A DNA stretch of 64,000 nt. Source: UBA1952 sp965246855. Lineage in GTDB: Bacteria; Bacteroidota; Bacteroidia; Chitinophagales; Chitinophagaceae. The notes under the pieces are model-generated. The model made no database searches. It was not told where the DNA came from and saw only the letters and a program-made list of their open reading frames with translations. Numbering within the stretch: the first letter of the stretch is position 1; each line of letters starts with the position of its first letter. The stretch is from the NCBI GenBank assembly GCA_965246855.1, contig CBDFFP010000009.1, forward strand, positions 151,957 to 215,956, given 5' to 3'. Both the position numbers and the translations under genes were made by a program. Below are positions 50,071-58,901 of the stretch, piece by piece.

Positions 50071-50322
50071 CGCCCCCTGCGCGTGCGGCGCGCGCCGCAA
50101 ATGCTGCGGCGCGCGCCGCACGCGCAGGGGGAAGCCCCCGGAGAGGCGTAATTCTTCCCCCCACGCGCGGGGGGCGCTCCGCACGGAATGCGGCGCATCC
50201 CCCAACGGGTGAGGGGCGCCCCGCAGCAAACGGCGCGCGCGCCCCCGCGGCTGCGGGCCGCCCCTGAAGCGCAAGGCGCGCGCCGCAGGAAACGGGGAAC
50301 GCGCCGCAGCCGCAAGGGGCGC
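50071..50322. repeat. 21-bp-period array C
   Basis: Twelve contiguous units of 21 bp in exact phase, unit boundaries at 50071, 50092, 50113 and so on to 50322. Each unit has a CCSC-rich left part and GSGG-rich right part, for example GCGCCGCAAATGCTGCGGCG in unit 2, so each is a small dyad. The sequence is unrelated to arrays A and B but the period is the same. Extremely GC-rich. It fills the space between two convergent genes and has no copy of the small hypothetical family nearby. Confidence 0.88.
50073..50131. repeat. 27-bp-stem hairpin within array C
   Basis: Left arm 50073-50099 (CCCCCTGCGCGTGCGGCGCG...) is the exact reverse complement of 50105-50131; the loop is AATGC (50100-50104). Comparable to the palindrome of array A and the stem of array B. 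Confidence 0.95.
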
Positions 50323-50366
50323 TTTTGGGAGGAAATTCCGGTCGGTGTCCCCTCCTGAATCCCTCC

Positions 50367-52505
50367 CTATTTCACGATCTTCATCTCCTTCAGCAGCCAG
50401 CCTGCGCCGCCGAATTTTTCAATGATGAACAGCGTGTAGCGCACGTCGAGCGTGATGTTGCGGCAGCGCGCAGGGTCAAATTGCAGGTCGCTCATCGTGC
50501 CCTCCCAGATGCGGTCAAAATTGGTTCCTATCAGTTCGCCATCGGCATTCAGCACCGGCGAACCGCTGTTGCCGCCCGTCGTGTGGTTGTCGGCAATGAA
50601 AGCCAGCGGTACATCGCGGCCTTGATTCCAACGGCCAAAATTATAGTCGTAGTAAAGCTGCTTCAGCTTTTGCGGCACCTGAAATTCTGCCACTTTCGGG
50701 TTGTCTTTTTTAATGGCTTCACCCAGAAAAGTCTGGAAAGAATACGGTGCAGGGCCATCCGGGTCAATACCGCGAACCTGTCCGTAAGCAAGGCGCAGAT
50801 TGCTGTTGGCATCCGGGTACCACGCGCGCATCGGCTCTGCGGCACGTTGCGCCTTCCGGTGCAGGCGGGAAAGGATTTGCAGGCGAGATTGTGCCGTAGC
50901 CAGTACGGGCGCTATTTCAGACTTGCGGGTTTGCTGCGCGGCGCGGTACAGGAGCAGTGCGGGATCGTTCTGCAACTGCAAAGCTGCTATTGCGTAGGGC
51001 ATTTTCAGAAGTGCTTCAAGGCGGTTGCGGTCAGCGGCTGCTGAGCGGCGATAAAGGTCTTCGCTCCAGACCTTGAAACTGCCGTTGTAACGCGCTAATT
51101 CTTTGCGGAAATAATCGGGAACAAACTTTCCGACGCGGGCAAAAAAGAGCGGCATCAGCGTGTCGAAAACAACGCGGTCCGTGGCAGCGTCGTAGTTTTT
51201 GAAAAAGCCTTCCCAGTCTTTTCCGGCTTTCTTCAAGTCAGCTTCATTACCTTTTTGCAACAGCATCAGGAGCTTCTCCATCGCCGCGCCGCGCTGGATG
51301 ATTTCTATGCCAAAAACGGCCTCCTGAAAATACATTTCGGCGGGCAGCACCTCGTTCGCCGTGGCTACATTGGCCTGAATCAAAGAGAGAACATTGTCGG
51401 CATAAGGCAGCGTATTGTCCTTTTGCGCCCAATACTGAAACGCACCTTCCGAAGCACGGCGGCGGCTTACTACATCGGCTGCTTTAAGGCCCAGCACTTC
51501 GCCTTGCCATTTCTTCCAGCCATTCGCCACACCGGCGCGCTTGGACGTGTATTTGAGAAAGACCGCGCGGTCGGCCTGCATCTTTTTCGTCCATGCGGCG
51601 AGGCGGGCACTGCGCGCTTCAATGCGGATAGGGTCCACGATATCGGCAATCTGCGCCACCTGTGAAGCGGCGAGGTATTCCTGCGTGGTTCCGGGAAAAC
51701 CATACACCATGGTGAAGTCGCCTTCTTTTACGCCTTTGGCGTTGATGGAGAAGAATTTCTGCGACTTGTAGGGGAGGTTGTTCTGGTTGTATTCTGCCGG
51801 CTTTCCTGCTGCATTTGCATACACGCGGAAGAGCGAGAAATCGCCCGTGTGGCGCGGCCACATCCAGTTGTCAGCATCGCCGCCAAACTGCCCGATGCCG
51901 TTGGGCGGGAAACCTACGAGGCGCACGTCCTTAAAAACTTCCGTCAGCGAAAGCCAATACTCGTTGCCGTTATAGTAGGAGCTTACCGCCGCGTCCATGC
52001 CGGGATGATTTCCTTTGTAAAGCCCTTCCACAAAACGGATGTGGCGGGCAATCAACGTGTCGCGCTGGTCTTCCGCCATCGTGTCGGTAACGCCTTCCAG
52101 AACTTGCGTTGTCACGTTGTCCATCTTGCGCACAAACGTGACCGTGAGACCGGGACAGGGAATTTCTTCCCCTTTATTCATCGCCCAGAAGCCGTTGGCA
52201 AAATAGTCTTTGGCGGTGGAAGAAAGCCCCTGTACCGTTCCGTAGCCACAGTGGTGATTGGTAAGCAGCAGTCCTTCGCCGGAAATCATCTCGCCCGTGC
52301 AGCCGCTGCCGAAACGCACCACCGCGTTGTTGAGTCCTGTGCCATCGGTGTTGTAAAGTGCTTCTGCCGGAAGCCGGAGTCCGGCGCTTTTTAAGGCTGC
52401 TGCCTGCTGCACTAAAAGCGGTGGAAGCCACATGCCTTCGCGGGCAAAAAGGGTGGCAGGAAGAAGGGACAGAAGGGCGGCAAAAACGAGTAAAAAACGG
52501 CGCAT
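50367..52505 (-). CDS. S46-family dipeptidyl-peptidase (DPP7-like)
   Basis: Exported serine peptidase of 712 residues; signal peptide MRRFLLVFAALLSLLPATLFA. Chymotrypsin-like fold with the catalytic His in TNHHCGYG, Asp in DNWMWPRHTGDFS and Ser in TGGNSGSPVLNADGELIG. Near the C-terminus the WEGTMSDLQFDPARCRN segment is close to DPP7 rather than DPP11. It removes dipeptides from the N-terminus of oligopeptides in the periplasm, common in asaccharolytic and predatory Bacteroidota. It is convergent with array C. Confidence 0.93.
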   Translation of the reverse strand: MRRFLLVFAALLSLLPATLFAREGMWLPPLLVQQAAALKSAGLRLPAEALYNTDGTGLNNAVVRFGSGCTGEMISGEGLLLTNHHCGYGTVQGLSSTAKDYFANGFWAMNKGEEIPCPGLTVTFVRKMDNVTTQVLEGVTDTMAEDQRDTLIARHIRFVEGLYKGNHPGMDAAVSSYYNGNEYWLSLTEVFKDVRLVGFPPNGIGQFGGDADNWMWPRHTGDFSLFRVYANAAGKPAEYNQNNLPYKSQKFFSINAKGVKEGDFTMVYGFPGTTQEYLAASQVAQIADIVDPIRIEARSARLAAWTKKMQADRAVFLKYTSKRAGVANGWKKWQGEVLGLKAADVVSRRRASEGAFQYWAQKDNTLPYADNVLSLIQANVATANEVLPAEMYFQEAVFGIEIIQRGAAMEKLLMLLQKGNEADLKKAGKDWEGFFKNYDAATDRVVFDTLMPLFFARVGKFVPDYFRKELARYNGSFKVWSEDLYRRSAAADRNRLEALLKMPYAIAALQLQNDPALLLYRAAQQTRKSEIAPVLATAQSRLQILSRLHRKAQRAAEPMRAWYPDANSNLRLAYGQVRGIDPDGPAPYSFQTFLGEAIKKDNPKVAEFQVPQKLKQLYYDYNFGRWNQGRDVPLAFIADNHTTGGNSGSPVLNADGELIGTNFDRIWEGTMSDLQFDPARCRNITLDVRYTLFIIEKFGGAGWLLKEMKIVK

Positions 52506-52625
52506 GAAGGGGGAAAACGGTAAAGGTCAAAAATAAATGTAGCCGCCCGCTAAAAAAATCCGTTTCGGCAAGGTATATTGGCCCAACTTTACACCCATTT
52601 CGTCCTGTCATATAGTGTATTCCGA

Positions 52626-54716
52626 ATGACACCTGTGTTTACTTCCCACTTCTCCGCGTTTAAGCGTTTCGTCGTTTTCAGTCTCGTTCTGCTTTTGGCT
52701 ATGCCATCGCTAGGGGCGCAGGACACTACGCTGTTCGCCGCACCTGACACGGTGTGTGTGAAACAGAAAATCCAACTGACCACGACAGAGAAGGCTACGT
52801 CTTACTACTGGACCTTCTGCTCCGGTGCGCTCAGCGTATCGCCTGGCTTTACCAACTTCCCCAACACTTTTGGGGCAAACGGTCCGCTGGCGATAGAGGC
52901 AGACAAAGACGACAATGGGCGCTATTATGCCTTTCTGCTCAACCAGAACGACACTTCACTGATCCGCCTTGACTTTGGTACTTCGCTGTCTAATACGCCG
53001 GTGTATACTATCCTGAGCGCCTATAACGCGATAACGATGCCGGACTCAGGGCGCGGGCTCCACCTGATGCGGGATACAATCACCAGAAACTGGTATCTGT
53101 TTGTCACCGGCGCTACGACTACGAGTGCCAGCATTGCGCGCTTAAGCTTTGGCACCTCTCTAGGAAATACGCCTACCTGCGTAAACTTGGGCAATCCCGG
53201 AAACGTGCTTTCTAATCCGCGCGACCTGTATGTTCAGCAGGAAGGCAAGAATTTCTACGGCGTCATTCTCAATTCCGGTAACTCTTCTGTTGTACGGGCG
53301 AGCTTCGGAAATAACATCAGGGCGGTGCCTACGCTTCAAAATTTGGGAAATATCGGCAACTTGGATGTGCCGCAAAATTTGACTGTATCTAATATTAATG
53401 GTATTTACCGGGTGTACGTCACCAATACCGGGACCGCAGCCACCTATTTTACCACGTTGAATTTTGGCAGATCGCTGTCCAACACGCCAACAGGAACGAA
53501 TTCTGCGGATTTGTTTGGCAGTCTTTTTACGCCTACCGGACTTGCTTACTACCGCGACTGCGACTATCCGTATCTCGTGATTGCCAATGGCGCAGTGAAT
53601 ACGGCTGTGCGCGTGCAACTGGATACTAACGGGGATGTTACCTCCGACCCGACTGCCGTGACCGACCTTCTCGGAGGTGTCAACTTTTTCTCTGCGCCTT
53701 ATGGAATGACGAAGTTTCTGCGCGACAGCGGCAATCTCTACGTTTTTGTAGCCGACACGCGAAGCGGCAATCTGACACGCATTAATTTCAGCGAATGCAC
53801 CCGGTCAAGTATTGGAGAAAGCACTTCGCAGACGCCTGCGCCTTTCAGTTATGATACTACCGGCACATTCACCGTAAACCTCATCCTGAATGAAGGGCAA
53901 CCGGATATGCGCATGAGCTGCCAGTTGATTAAAGTGTTGCCGCAGCCAGGCGCTACGATCTCCAATGATACCCTTATTTGCCAGGGCGATACCATCACTT
54001 TGCGCGCGCAGTCTGTTGCCGCAACCAGTGTCCGCTGGATGCCAGCTACAACGCTCGATGATACAACAAAGCAGGTGGTACGCGCATTCCCTTCCTCTAC
54101 CACCGGCTACCGGGCGGTATTGACCTATGAAAACGGTTGCAATATTGATACCGTTATTACGGTGCGCGTGAGGGAGATTGTGGTGGATGCCGGCCCCGAC
54201 CGCACTTTGGTAGATGGAACAACTACGGTTTTGGGCGGGCCGGAAACCAGTCAGGGCGTGGAATATTCCTACCGCTGGTCGCCGTCCAACTATCTCGACG
54301 ATTCTACGAAGCAGTTTCCGGTGGCGCAGCCGTTTACCAATTACACCTACTACCTCACCGTCACTACACCGCTTGATCTTCAAAATCCGGGTCGCGAGTG
54401 TCCACGTACGGACAGCGTAGTGGTGCGCGTGGTGTGTAACAATATCACCTTGCCCAATGCTTTTGCTCCGTCCAGCGACATTAATGGCGTCAATCGTTTT
54501 GGCATCCTCAACAGACAACTGGTGCGTCTTCTTTCCTTTAAAATCTTCAATCGCTGGGGACAACAGGTATATAGCAGCGCAGACCTTACGGGCGGCTGGG
54601 ACGGAATGTTTAATGGCAAGGAGGCAGAAACCGGCGTGTATGTATGGGAAGTAGATGGTTTTTGCCCTGACGGGCAGCGCATCAAACAGAAAGGCGACGT
54701 GACCTTGTTGCGGTAA
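52626..54716 (+). CDS. Secreted repeat protein with T9SS type B sorting domain
   Basis: Protein of 696 residues, start ATG 52626, signal peptide ending LAMPSLGAQ. The body holds repeats of about 45 residues with LDFGTSLSNTP-like motifs (FGTSLSNTPVYTIL, FGTSLGNTPTCVNL, FGNNIRAVPTLQNL, FGRSLSNTPTGTN), consistent with a beta-propeller-like fold. Around residue 450-600 are two Ig/PKD-like domains. The C-terminus (NITLPNAFAPSSD to VYVWEVDGFCPDGQ) is a T9SS type B (CHU_C) sorting domain. Likely surface-exposed structural or adhesion protein. A terminator follows. Confidence 0.9.
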   Translation: MTPVFTSHFSAFKRFVVFSLVLLLAMPSLGAQDTTLFAAPDTVCVKQKIQLTTTEKATSYYWTFCSGALSVSPGFTNFPNTFGANGPLAIEADKDDNGRYYAFLLNQNDTSLIRLDFGTSLSNTPVYTILSAYNAITMPDSGRGLHLMRDTITRNWYLFVTGATTTSASIARLSFGTSLGNTPTCVNLGNPGNVLSNPRDLYVQQEGKNFYGVILNSGNSSVVRASFGNNIRAVPTLQNLGNIGNLDVPQNLTVSNINGIYRVYVTNTGTAATYFTTLNFGRSLSNTPTGTNSADLFGSLFTPTGLAYYRDCDYPYLVIANGAVNTAVRVQLDTNGDVTSDPTAVTDLLGGVNFFSAPYGMTKFLRDSGNLYVFVADTRSGNLTRINFSECTRSSIGESTSQTPAPFSYDTTGTFTVNLILNEGQPDMRMSCQLIKVLPQPGATISNDTLICQGDTITLRAQSVAATSVRWMPATTLDDTTKQVVRAFPSSTTGYRAVLTYENGCNIDTVITVRVREIVVDAGPDRTLVDGTTTVLGGPETSQGVEYSYRWSPSNYLDDSTKQFPVAQPFTNYTYYLTVTTPLDLQNPGRECPRTDSVVVRVVCNNITLPNAFAPSSDINGVNRFGILNRQLVRLLSFKIFNRWGQQVYSSADLTGGWDGMFNGKEAETGVYVWEVDGFCPDGQRIKQKGDVTLLR

Positions 54717-54743
54717 AAACGGGTTTTAAGTCTAAGTTTTTTT

Positions 54744-54776
54744 AAGAGACCGGAACATTTCCGGTCTCTTTCTTTT
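54744..54776 (+). terminator. Terminator after the T9SS type B gene
   Basis: AAGAGACCGGA (54744-54754) with TCCGGTCTCTT (54760-54770), then TCTTTTTC. Confidence 0.85.
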
Positions 54777-54814
54777 TCTCTAAAAAAGAAATGTTAGTCT
54801 TGTCCCAACCCTTT

Positions 54815-54822
54815 TATCTTTG
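54815..54822 (+). promoter_or_regulatory. -7 box upstream of the sigma factor gene
   Basis: TATCTTTG, a perfect TAnnTTTG. If used, the 5' untranslated leader is about 165 bases long. The leader (54823-54993) contains a small palindromic GGCGTTAAAAAGACGTTATCC segment but no known riboswitch. Confidence 0.45.
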
Positions 54823-54993
54823 ACAACGTCTTCCTTTCTCCACGCGCCCATTTTTTGGGTAGGGGTTCGGCGTTAAAAAGACGTTATCCCCATTCAGGCA
54901 ATCCTTTCCAACCGCTTATAGACAGACGACTACTTTTTACAAGAGCACGCCCTTTCGGGGAAGTGTTTTTTTGTTTTGTACTCGCCTGATTCT

Positions 54994-55578
54994 ATGCACC
55001 CTGCCTACGCTTCCGCTACTGATGCAGCCTTGATTGCTGCTTTCCTGAAAGGAGAAAACGCGGCTTTTGAAGCCCTGTTTTTACGCCATAAAGACCGTGT
55101 TTACACGAGCATATTTTTCCTGGTAAAGGAACAGGTGCTTGCGGAAGATTTATTTCAGGATTGCTTTCTGAAAGTCCTGCGCACCATGCGCGAGGGCCGC
55201 TACAACGAGCAGGGGAAATTCCTGCCCTGGGTGCTGTGCATGGCTCATAATATCTGCATTGACCATTTCCGGAAACTAAAGACACAAAGCACGATGCTTT
55301 GTGGCGAAGAGTCTGTTCTGGAAGTGTTGAGTCCGCAATCTGTGCCGGAGGCAAGGCTGGAAACAGAACAGACAAATACTATTTTATATGGCCTCATTAA
55401 TAGATTGGCAACAGAGCAATACGAGGTGCTGGTGATGCGCCTATACGGCGATTTATCGTTTAAAGAGATTGCAGAAGCTACCGGCGTGTCCGTTAATACG
55501 GCACTGGGAAGGATGCGTTATGCATTGATAAACCTGCGGAGAATGGTAGATGAAAAAGAATTGGTAGAAATCCTCTGA
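54994..55578 (+). CDS. ECF-type RNA polymerase sigma factor
   Basis: Sigma-70 family protein of 194 residues, start ATG 54994 (alternative TTG at 54976). Region 2: AFEALFLRHKDRVYTSIFFL, AEDLFQDCFLKVL and the DNA-melting RWLxxIA-like FLPWVLCMAHNICIDHFRK. Region 4: YEVLVMRLYGDLSFKEIAEATGVSVNTALGRMRYAL. No anti-sigma factor gene follows; the next gene is rsmE 53 bp downstream. Bacteroidota ECF factors without a neighbour anti-sigma are known. The regulated genes are unknown. Confidence 0.92.
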   Translation: MHPAYASATDAALIAAFLKGENAAFEALFLRHKDRVYTSIFFLVKEQVLAEDLFQDCFLKVLRTMREGRYNEQGKFLPWVLCMAHNICIDHFRKLKTQSTMLCGEESVLEVLSPQSVPEARLETEQTNTILYGLINRLATEQYEVLVMRLYGDLSFKEIAEATGVSVNTALGRMRYALINLRRMVDEKELVEIL

Positions 55579-55631
55579 CAGAAACGAATCCAACCTTCCA
55601 ACGGCTTTAGCCAATTCGTATTTTCGCCTTT

Positions 55632-56360
55632 GTGCAGCCTCTTTTCTACCACTCCGGCGACGGCGATTTACAGGCCGACAGTCTCCTGAAATTGCCGGAA
55701 GAAACGGCTCGCCACCTCGTTCAGGTCTTGCGCAAAACAGCCGGATTTTCTTTTTTCCTGGCCGACGGAAAAGGGCTTCGTGCGGAAATGATACTGGAAG
55801 AAACGGGGAAAAAATCGGCTCTTGCGCGGGTAGAAGCAGTTACAAATATTTCGCCGCCCACACCGCGCCTGACGCTGGCCGTGGCCTTCACCAAAGCCGC
55901 TGCCCGCAATGAATGGCTGTTGGAGAAAGCAACCGAACTGGGCGTAACGTGCATTGTTCCGCTCCTTACCAAGCGCAGCGAGATGGGGCATTTCCGGGCA
56001 GAGCGTTGGAAAACGATTCTGGTCTCGGCAATGCAGCAAAGCCAGCAATGCTGGTTGCCTCAATTAGGGGAACCAGTGCGGATAGAATCTTTCCTGAAAG
56101 AAGTAACAGAAGAGTCCAGATTTATTGCGCACTGCATAAACGCCGCGCCGCGACAGCCTTTCTCCCAAATATTGCAACAGGGCGAAAACGCCACGCTCCT
56201 CATTGGCCCGGAAGGCGACTTTACAACGGAGGAAGTAGCGGCTGCTTTGGAAGCAAATTTTAGCGCCGTAACGCTGGGCGCTACCCGCCTGCGAACCGAG
56301 ACGGCGGCAATGGCGGGAATGGCTTATTTTCGGCTACTGAATGACGACCCTGATGCGTAA
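55632..56360 (+). CDS. rsmE: 16S rRNA m3U1498 methyltransferase
   Basis: SPOUT-class RNA methyltransferase of 242 residues, GTG start at 55632. N-terminal PUA-like region (LPEETARHLVQVLRKTAG) and the knotted SAM site GPEGDFTTEEVAAA and LGATRLRTETAAMAG are diagnostic. It methylates U1498 of 16S rRNA. It overlaps the following DUF4159 gene by 8-20 bp, so translation is probably coupled. Confidence 0.95.
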   Translation: MQPLFYHSGDGDLQADSLLKLPEETARHLVQVLRKTAGFSFFLADGKGLRAEMILEETGKKSALARVEAVTNISPPTPRLTLAVAFTKAAARNEWLLEKATELGVTCIVPLLTKRSEMGHFRAERWKTILVSAMQQSQQCWLPQLGEPVRIESFLKEVTEESRFIAHCINAAPRQPFSQILQQGENATLLIGPEGDFTTEEVAAALEANFSAVTLGATRLRTETAAMAGMAYFRLLNDDPDA

Positions 56361-57015
56361 GACTTTTCTTTTTCTCTTTTCCCTGCTGCTGACCGCGCAA
56401 AGCGGTTTCTCCCAAAAGCTGCGGCTCGGCCTGCTCCAATACAGCGGCGGCGGCGACTGGTATGCCAACCCGACTTCGCTTAAAAACCTTGCGCAGTTCT
56501 GCAATCAGGCCCTGCGCACCAATCTGGAGCTTCAGGAAGGGCAGGTAGCCGCTGCTTCCCCGGAAATTTTCAACTACGCTTTCATCCACCTCACCGGGCA
56601 TGGCCGCTGGGACGTAACGCCCGCCGAAGCCCAAAACCTGCGCACCTATTTAGAGGGCGGCGGTTTTCTCCACATCGATGATAACTACGGCTTGGACCCA
56701 TACGTACGCCCGGCGCTAAAGAAAATTTTTCCGGAGCTTTCCTTGGTGGAAGTGCCGTTCTCGCATCCGGTTTATCGCGCGCCGTTTTCTTTTCCCGGCG
56801 GGCTGCCCAAAATCCACGAGCACGACAAGAAGCCACCGCGCGGCTATGGCCTTTTCCTCAAAGGGAAAATGGTAGTTTTCTACAGCGTAGAAACCGACCT
56901 CGGCGATGGCTGGGAAGACCGGGAAGTCCACAACGACAATCCCGAAGCCCATACCCGCGCGCTGCAAATGGGCGCCAATCTGGTGCGCTATGCGTTTATG
57001 GGCGAAGGGGGATAA
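56353..57015 (+). CDS. DUF4159-domain exported protein
   Basis: Protein of 220 residues from ATG 56353 (ATG 56341 gives four more residues). Signal peptide MRKTFLFLFSLLLTAQSGFSQ. The body matches DUF4159: LLQYSGGGDWYANPTSLKNL, FIHLTGHGRWDVTPAE, the GGGFLHIDDNYGLDPYVRP motif and VFYSVETDLGDGWEDREVHND. Glutamine-amidotransferase-like fold; usually beside MoxR/vWA clusters in other genomes, but here downstream of rsmE. Function not established. Confidence 0.9.
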   Translation: MRKTFLFLFSLLLTAQSGFSQKLRLGLLQYSGGGDWYANPTSLKNLAQFCNQALRTNLELQEGQVAAASPEIFNYAFIHLTGHGRWDVTPAEAQNLRTYLEGGGFLHIDDNYGLDPYVRPALKKIFPELSLVEVPFSHPVYRAPFSFPGGLPKIHEHDKKPPRGYGLFLKGKMVVFYSVETDLGDGWEDREVHNDNPEAHTRALQMGANLVRYAFMGEGG

Positions 57016-57016
57016 A

Positions 57017-57070
57017 ATGTTTCATGAGTTCATGTTTCACGGGATTATGAAACATGAACTCATGAAACAT
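57017..57070. terminator. Perfect 23-bp inverted repeat at convergent gene ends
   Basis: ATGTTTCATGAGTTCATGTT-type left arm (57017-57039) is the exact complement of 57048-57070, loop of 8 bases. It covers the stop codon of the glycosyltransferase gene and lies 2 bp after the DUF4159 stop. No T-run. Confidence 0.7.
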
Positions 57071-58172
57071 GAAACATGGTTTGCAACACCCCTTCCGCCA
57101 CTTTTCCCCAATAATATTTTTCGTAGAAAGCAGTTGGCCCTACCGCACTACTTTTCATCGCTGCCAAAATATCCCGCACAAAGCCGTTCCAGTCGCCATC
57201 GGGGGAGACGAAAAGGGCATCTCCGCAAGCTGTTCTTTCCAGTCCTGCCGCGCCGCTGTGGCAGCTCACCACGCGCTTGCCCCAGGCCAGCGCTTCCACC
57301 GCTTTTGTCTTGATGCCACCGCCTGTTAGCACAGGGTTGAGCATCACATCGCAGGCGTGGAGGAAATCATCGAGGGAAGGCAGGAAGCCGGTGTAATGGA
57401 TGTTTCGCGCCGCAAGCTGCTCTCGTTGCTCTTCCGAAAGTCCTTTCCCGGCAATCAACATTTCAAACGGTGCGCCGCTTTGCAGCAGGCGCGGCTGCAC
57501 TTCGTGGAGGAGATAATCCACCGCTTCTGCATTGGGCCGGTAGTCCAGCGCGCCGAGGAAATACAACCAGGGGACGTCCGGATTTAGATTAAGCTGCGCC
57601 GCCAGCCTTTCTCGTGCTCCGGCATCGGGCGCAGGCGGAGCGGAAAGCGGCGTTCCGTAAGGCGCGACATGGCATTTCTCCGCCGGAATGTTCCAGTGCG
57701 TTTGCGTCCATTCCGCGTCTTCCGCCGTAACGAAAAAAGTGCCTTTGCTGTGCGTCATGGCCCAACGCTCATAGCGCGCCAGTACGGGCCACCACGGTTT
57801 TCCCATCGTGCGGAAGCGCTCACTCTCTATGTTGTGGCTGCGCAGAAACCACGGAATTTTTAAGGTGCGGGCCACGGCATTTGCCGTGATGGCCATGTAG
57901 GGATGCTCGCAAAAAACGGCTTCTACGCGCTTTTCACGGCCTAGCTGAATCAACTCCTTATTGTAGCGAAAAGGCAGATAGCGCGCTGCGCCCGGGTCAA
58001 ATATTTTGTGGAGGTGGAAAGGCTCTTCGCTCTTTGGTGCATTGGTTTTTACGCCCGCTACATGGTCTTCGCAAAGGCGGGCCAGATGGCGGTGCATCTC
58101 CGCAATGCCGAGGTGGCCGCCGTTGGTGGGCGGCAGGAAGGGATAAGGGACGAGGGAAAGGAGGGAAGGCAT
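57060..58172 (-). CDS. GT4-family glycosyltransferase
   Basis: Glycosyltransferase of 370 residues, GT-B fold. The start ATG at 58170-58172 (MPSLLSLVPYPFLPPTNGG) fits the family; a longer reading frame begins with a foreign segment (58173-58394). The N-terminal glycine-rich loop is PPTNGGHLG; the C-terminal nucleotide-sugar motif is NPVLTGGGIKTKAVEALAWGK with the E-x7-E pair as in GT4. Probably acts on surface glycans. The inverted repeat 57017-57070 covers its stop. Confidence 0.88.
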   Translation of the reverse strand: MPSLLSLVPYPFLPPTNGGHLGIAEMHRHLARLCEDHVAGVKTNAPKSEEPFHLHKIFDPGAARYLPFRYNKELIQLGREKRVEAVFCEHPYMAITANAVARTLKIPWFLRSHNIESERFRTMGKPWWPVLARYERWAMTHSKGTFFVTAEDAEWTQTHWNIPAEKCHVAPYGTPLSAPPAPDAGARERLAAQLNLNPDVPWLYFLGALDYRPNAEAVDYLLHEVQPRLLQSGAPFEMLIAGKGLSEEQREQLAARNIHYTGFLPSLDDFLHACDVMLNPVLTGGGIKTKAVEALAWGKRVVSCHSGAAGLERTACGDALFVSPDGDWNGFVRDILAAMKSSAVGPTAFYEKYYWGKVAEGVLQTMFHVS

Positions 58173-58394
58173 TTTGGGCGCGTGAAGTTCCTTCGCGCCT
58201 AACTTATCGAGCAACTGCTCAATGAATTTGTCCTTCGCTTCTAATTGCTTTTCAAGTACATCTAAAACCTCTTTGCCGATTGCATAGGATTTTGAGGTGG
58301 ACAACCTTTGTCTCGCATTCTGAAAAGATGTGGGATTGTCTTTCCTATTGAGTAGAAGTTTTATTTTTGCTTGGCTTTTCGTTTTGGCTAGCAC
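58173..58394 (-). pseudogene. Fragment of a small regulator fused in frame to the glycosyltransferase
   Basis: Seventy-four codons without stop join the glycosyltransferase start. They read LLLNRKDNPTSFQNARQRLS, then a coiled-coil stretch EVLDVLEKQLEAKDKFIEQL, which resembles the C-terminal end of XRE-type Bacteroidota regulators (inferred). A stop codon (TAG) lies directly before the GTG at 58394, so the head is missing. It is either a relic or gives an unusual N-terminal extension. Confidence 0.6.
58362..58369 (+). promoter_or_regulatory. -7 box upstream of the lipoprotein gene
   Basis: TATTTTTG, a perfect TAnnTTTG, 33 bp before the ATG at 58403. It overlaps the regulator-fragment reading frame on the other strand. 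Confidence 0.5.
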
Positions 58395-58402
58395 CTAATC
58401 TT

Positions 58403-58834
58403 ATGAAGAAGACAACTCTGTTTCTCGCGGCTCTGACCCTACTTCTCTCCTGTAAAAAGGAGGAAGCTAAACGCTACTCCGAGTGGTACGTAAACGGCGA
58501 ACGTTTCTACACCAATAACGTTCGGGAGGATGTAGGTAATGCTGTAAGTTCATTTGAAGGAAACGATTTTCAAAACAGGTTTGCCCTTGATTTTAACCTT
58601 AGGTCATTTCCTACGAGTGGGCAGTATGAAATTGACTGTAGCCGATCTAACCAAGGACTAACGTGCCTTGCAATTACTTACAAAGGTGTTGGCTATCTTC
58701 CCCCAAAAAATACTTACATAAAAGCAGGTAGCATCGGTGGTAGAGGAAGCTATACGCTGGACAGTACATGGTTTTATAACGAATCTAACTCACAAGACGT
58801 TGTCTTGATAAAAGGAACCTTTAACCGTCCCTAA
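58403..58834 (+). CDS. Hypothetical lipoprotein
   Basis: Lipoprotein of 143 residues from ATG 58403; signal peptide with lipobox LLSC (Cys about 16), followed by KKEEAKRYSEW. The rest is beta-rich with ASN/Gly/Tyr-rich loops; two cysteines (DCSRSNQGLTC) could form a disulfide. More AT-rich than neighbours. No family recognised. Array B begins 68 bp after its stop. Confidence 0.78.
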   Translation: MKKTTLFLAALTLLLSCKKEEAKRYSEWYVNGERFYTNNVREDVGNAVSSFEGNDFQNRFALDFNLRSFPTSGQYEIDCSRSNQGLTCLAITYKGVGYLPPKNTYIKAGSIGGRGSYTLDSTWFYNESNSQDVVLIKGTFNRP

Positions 58835-58853
58835 ACAAAACTGTTTCCCGCAG

Positions 58854-58880
58854 CTCGGCGAAGGCTCCCGCCTTCGTCGC
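58854..58880. repeat. REP-like hairpin shared with the array A locus
   Basis: CGGCGAAGGCTCCCGCCTTC with GTCG (58855-58878), identical over 24 bp to the inverse of 36230-36255. Hairpin with a TCCC loop. Directly upstream of array B. Confidence 0.85.
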
Positions 58881-58901
58881 ACTGGAAAAACACAGGTTCC
58901 C

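Noticed and set aside
49947..50315. Alanine/arginine-rich protein-coding ORFs within array C
   Set aside because: They follow from the 21-bp period and high GC; no start signal or protein-like character supports them.
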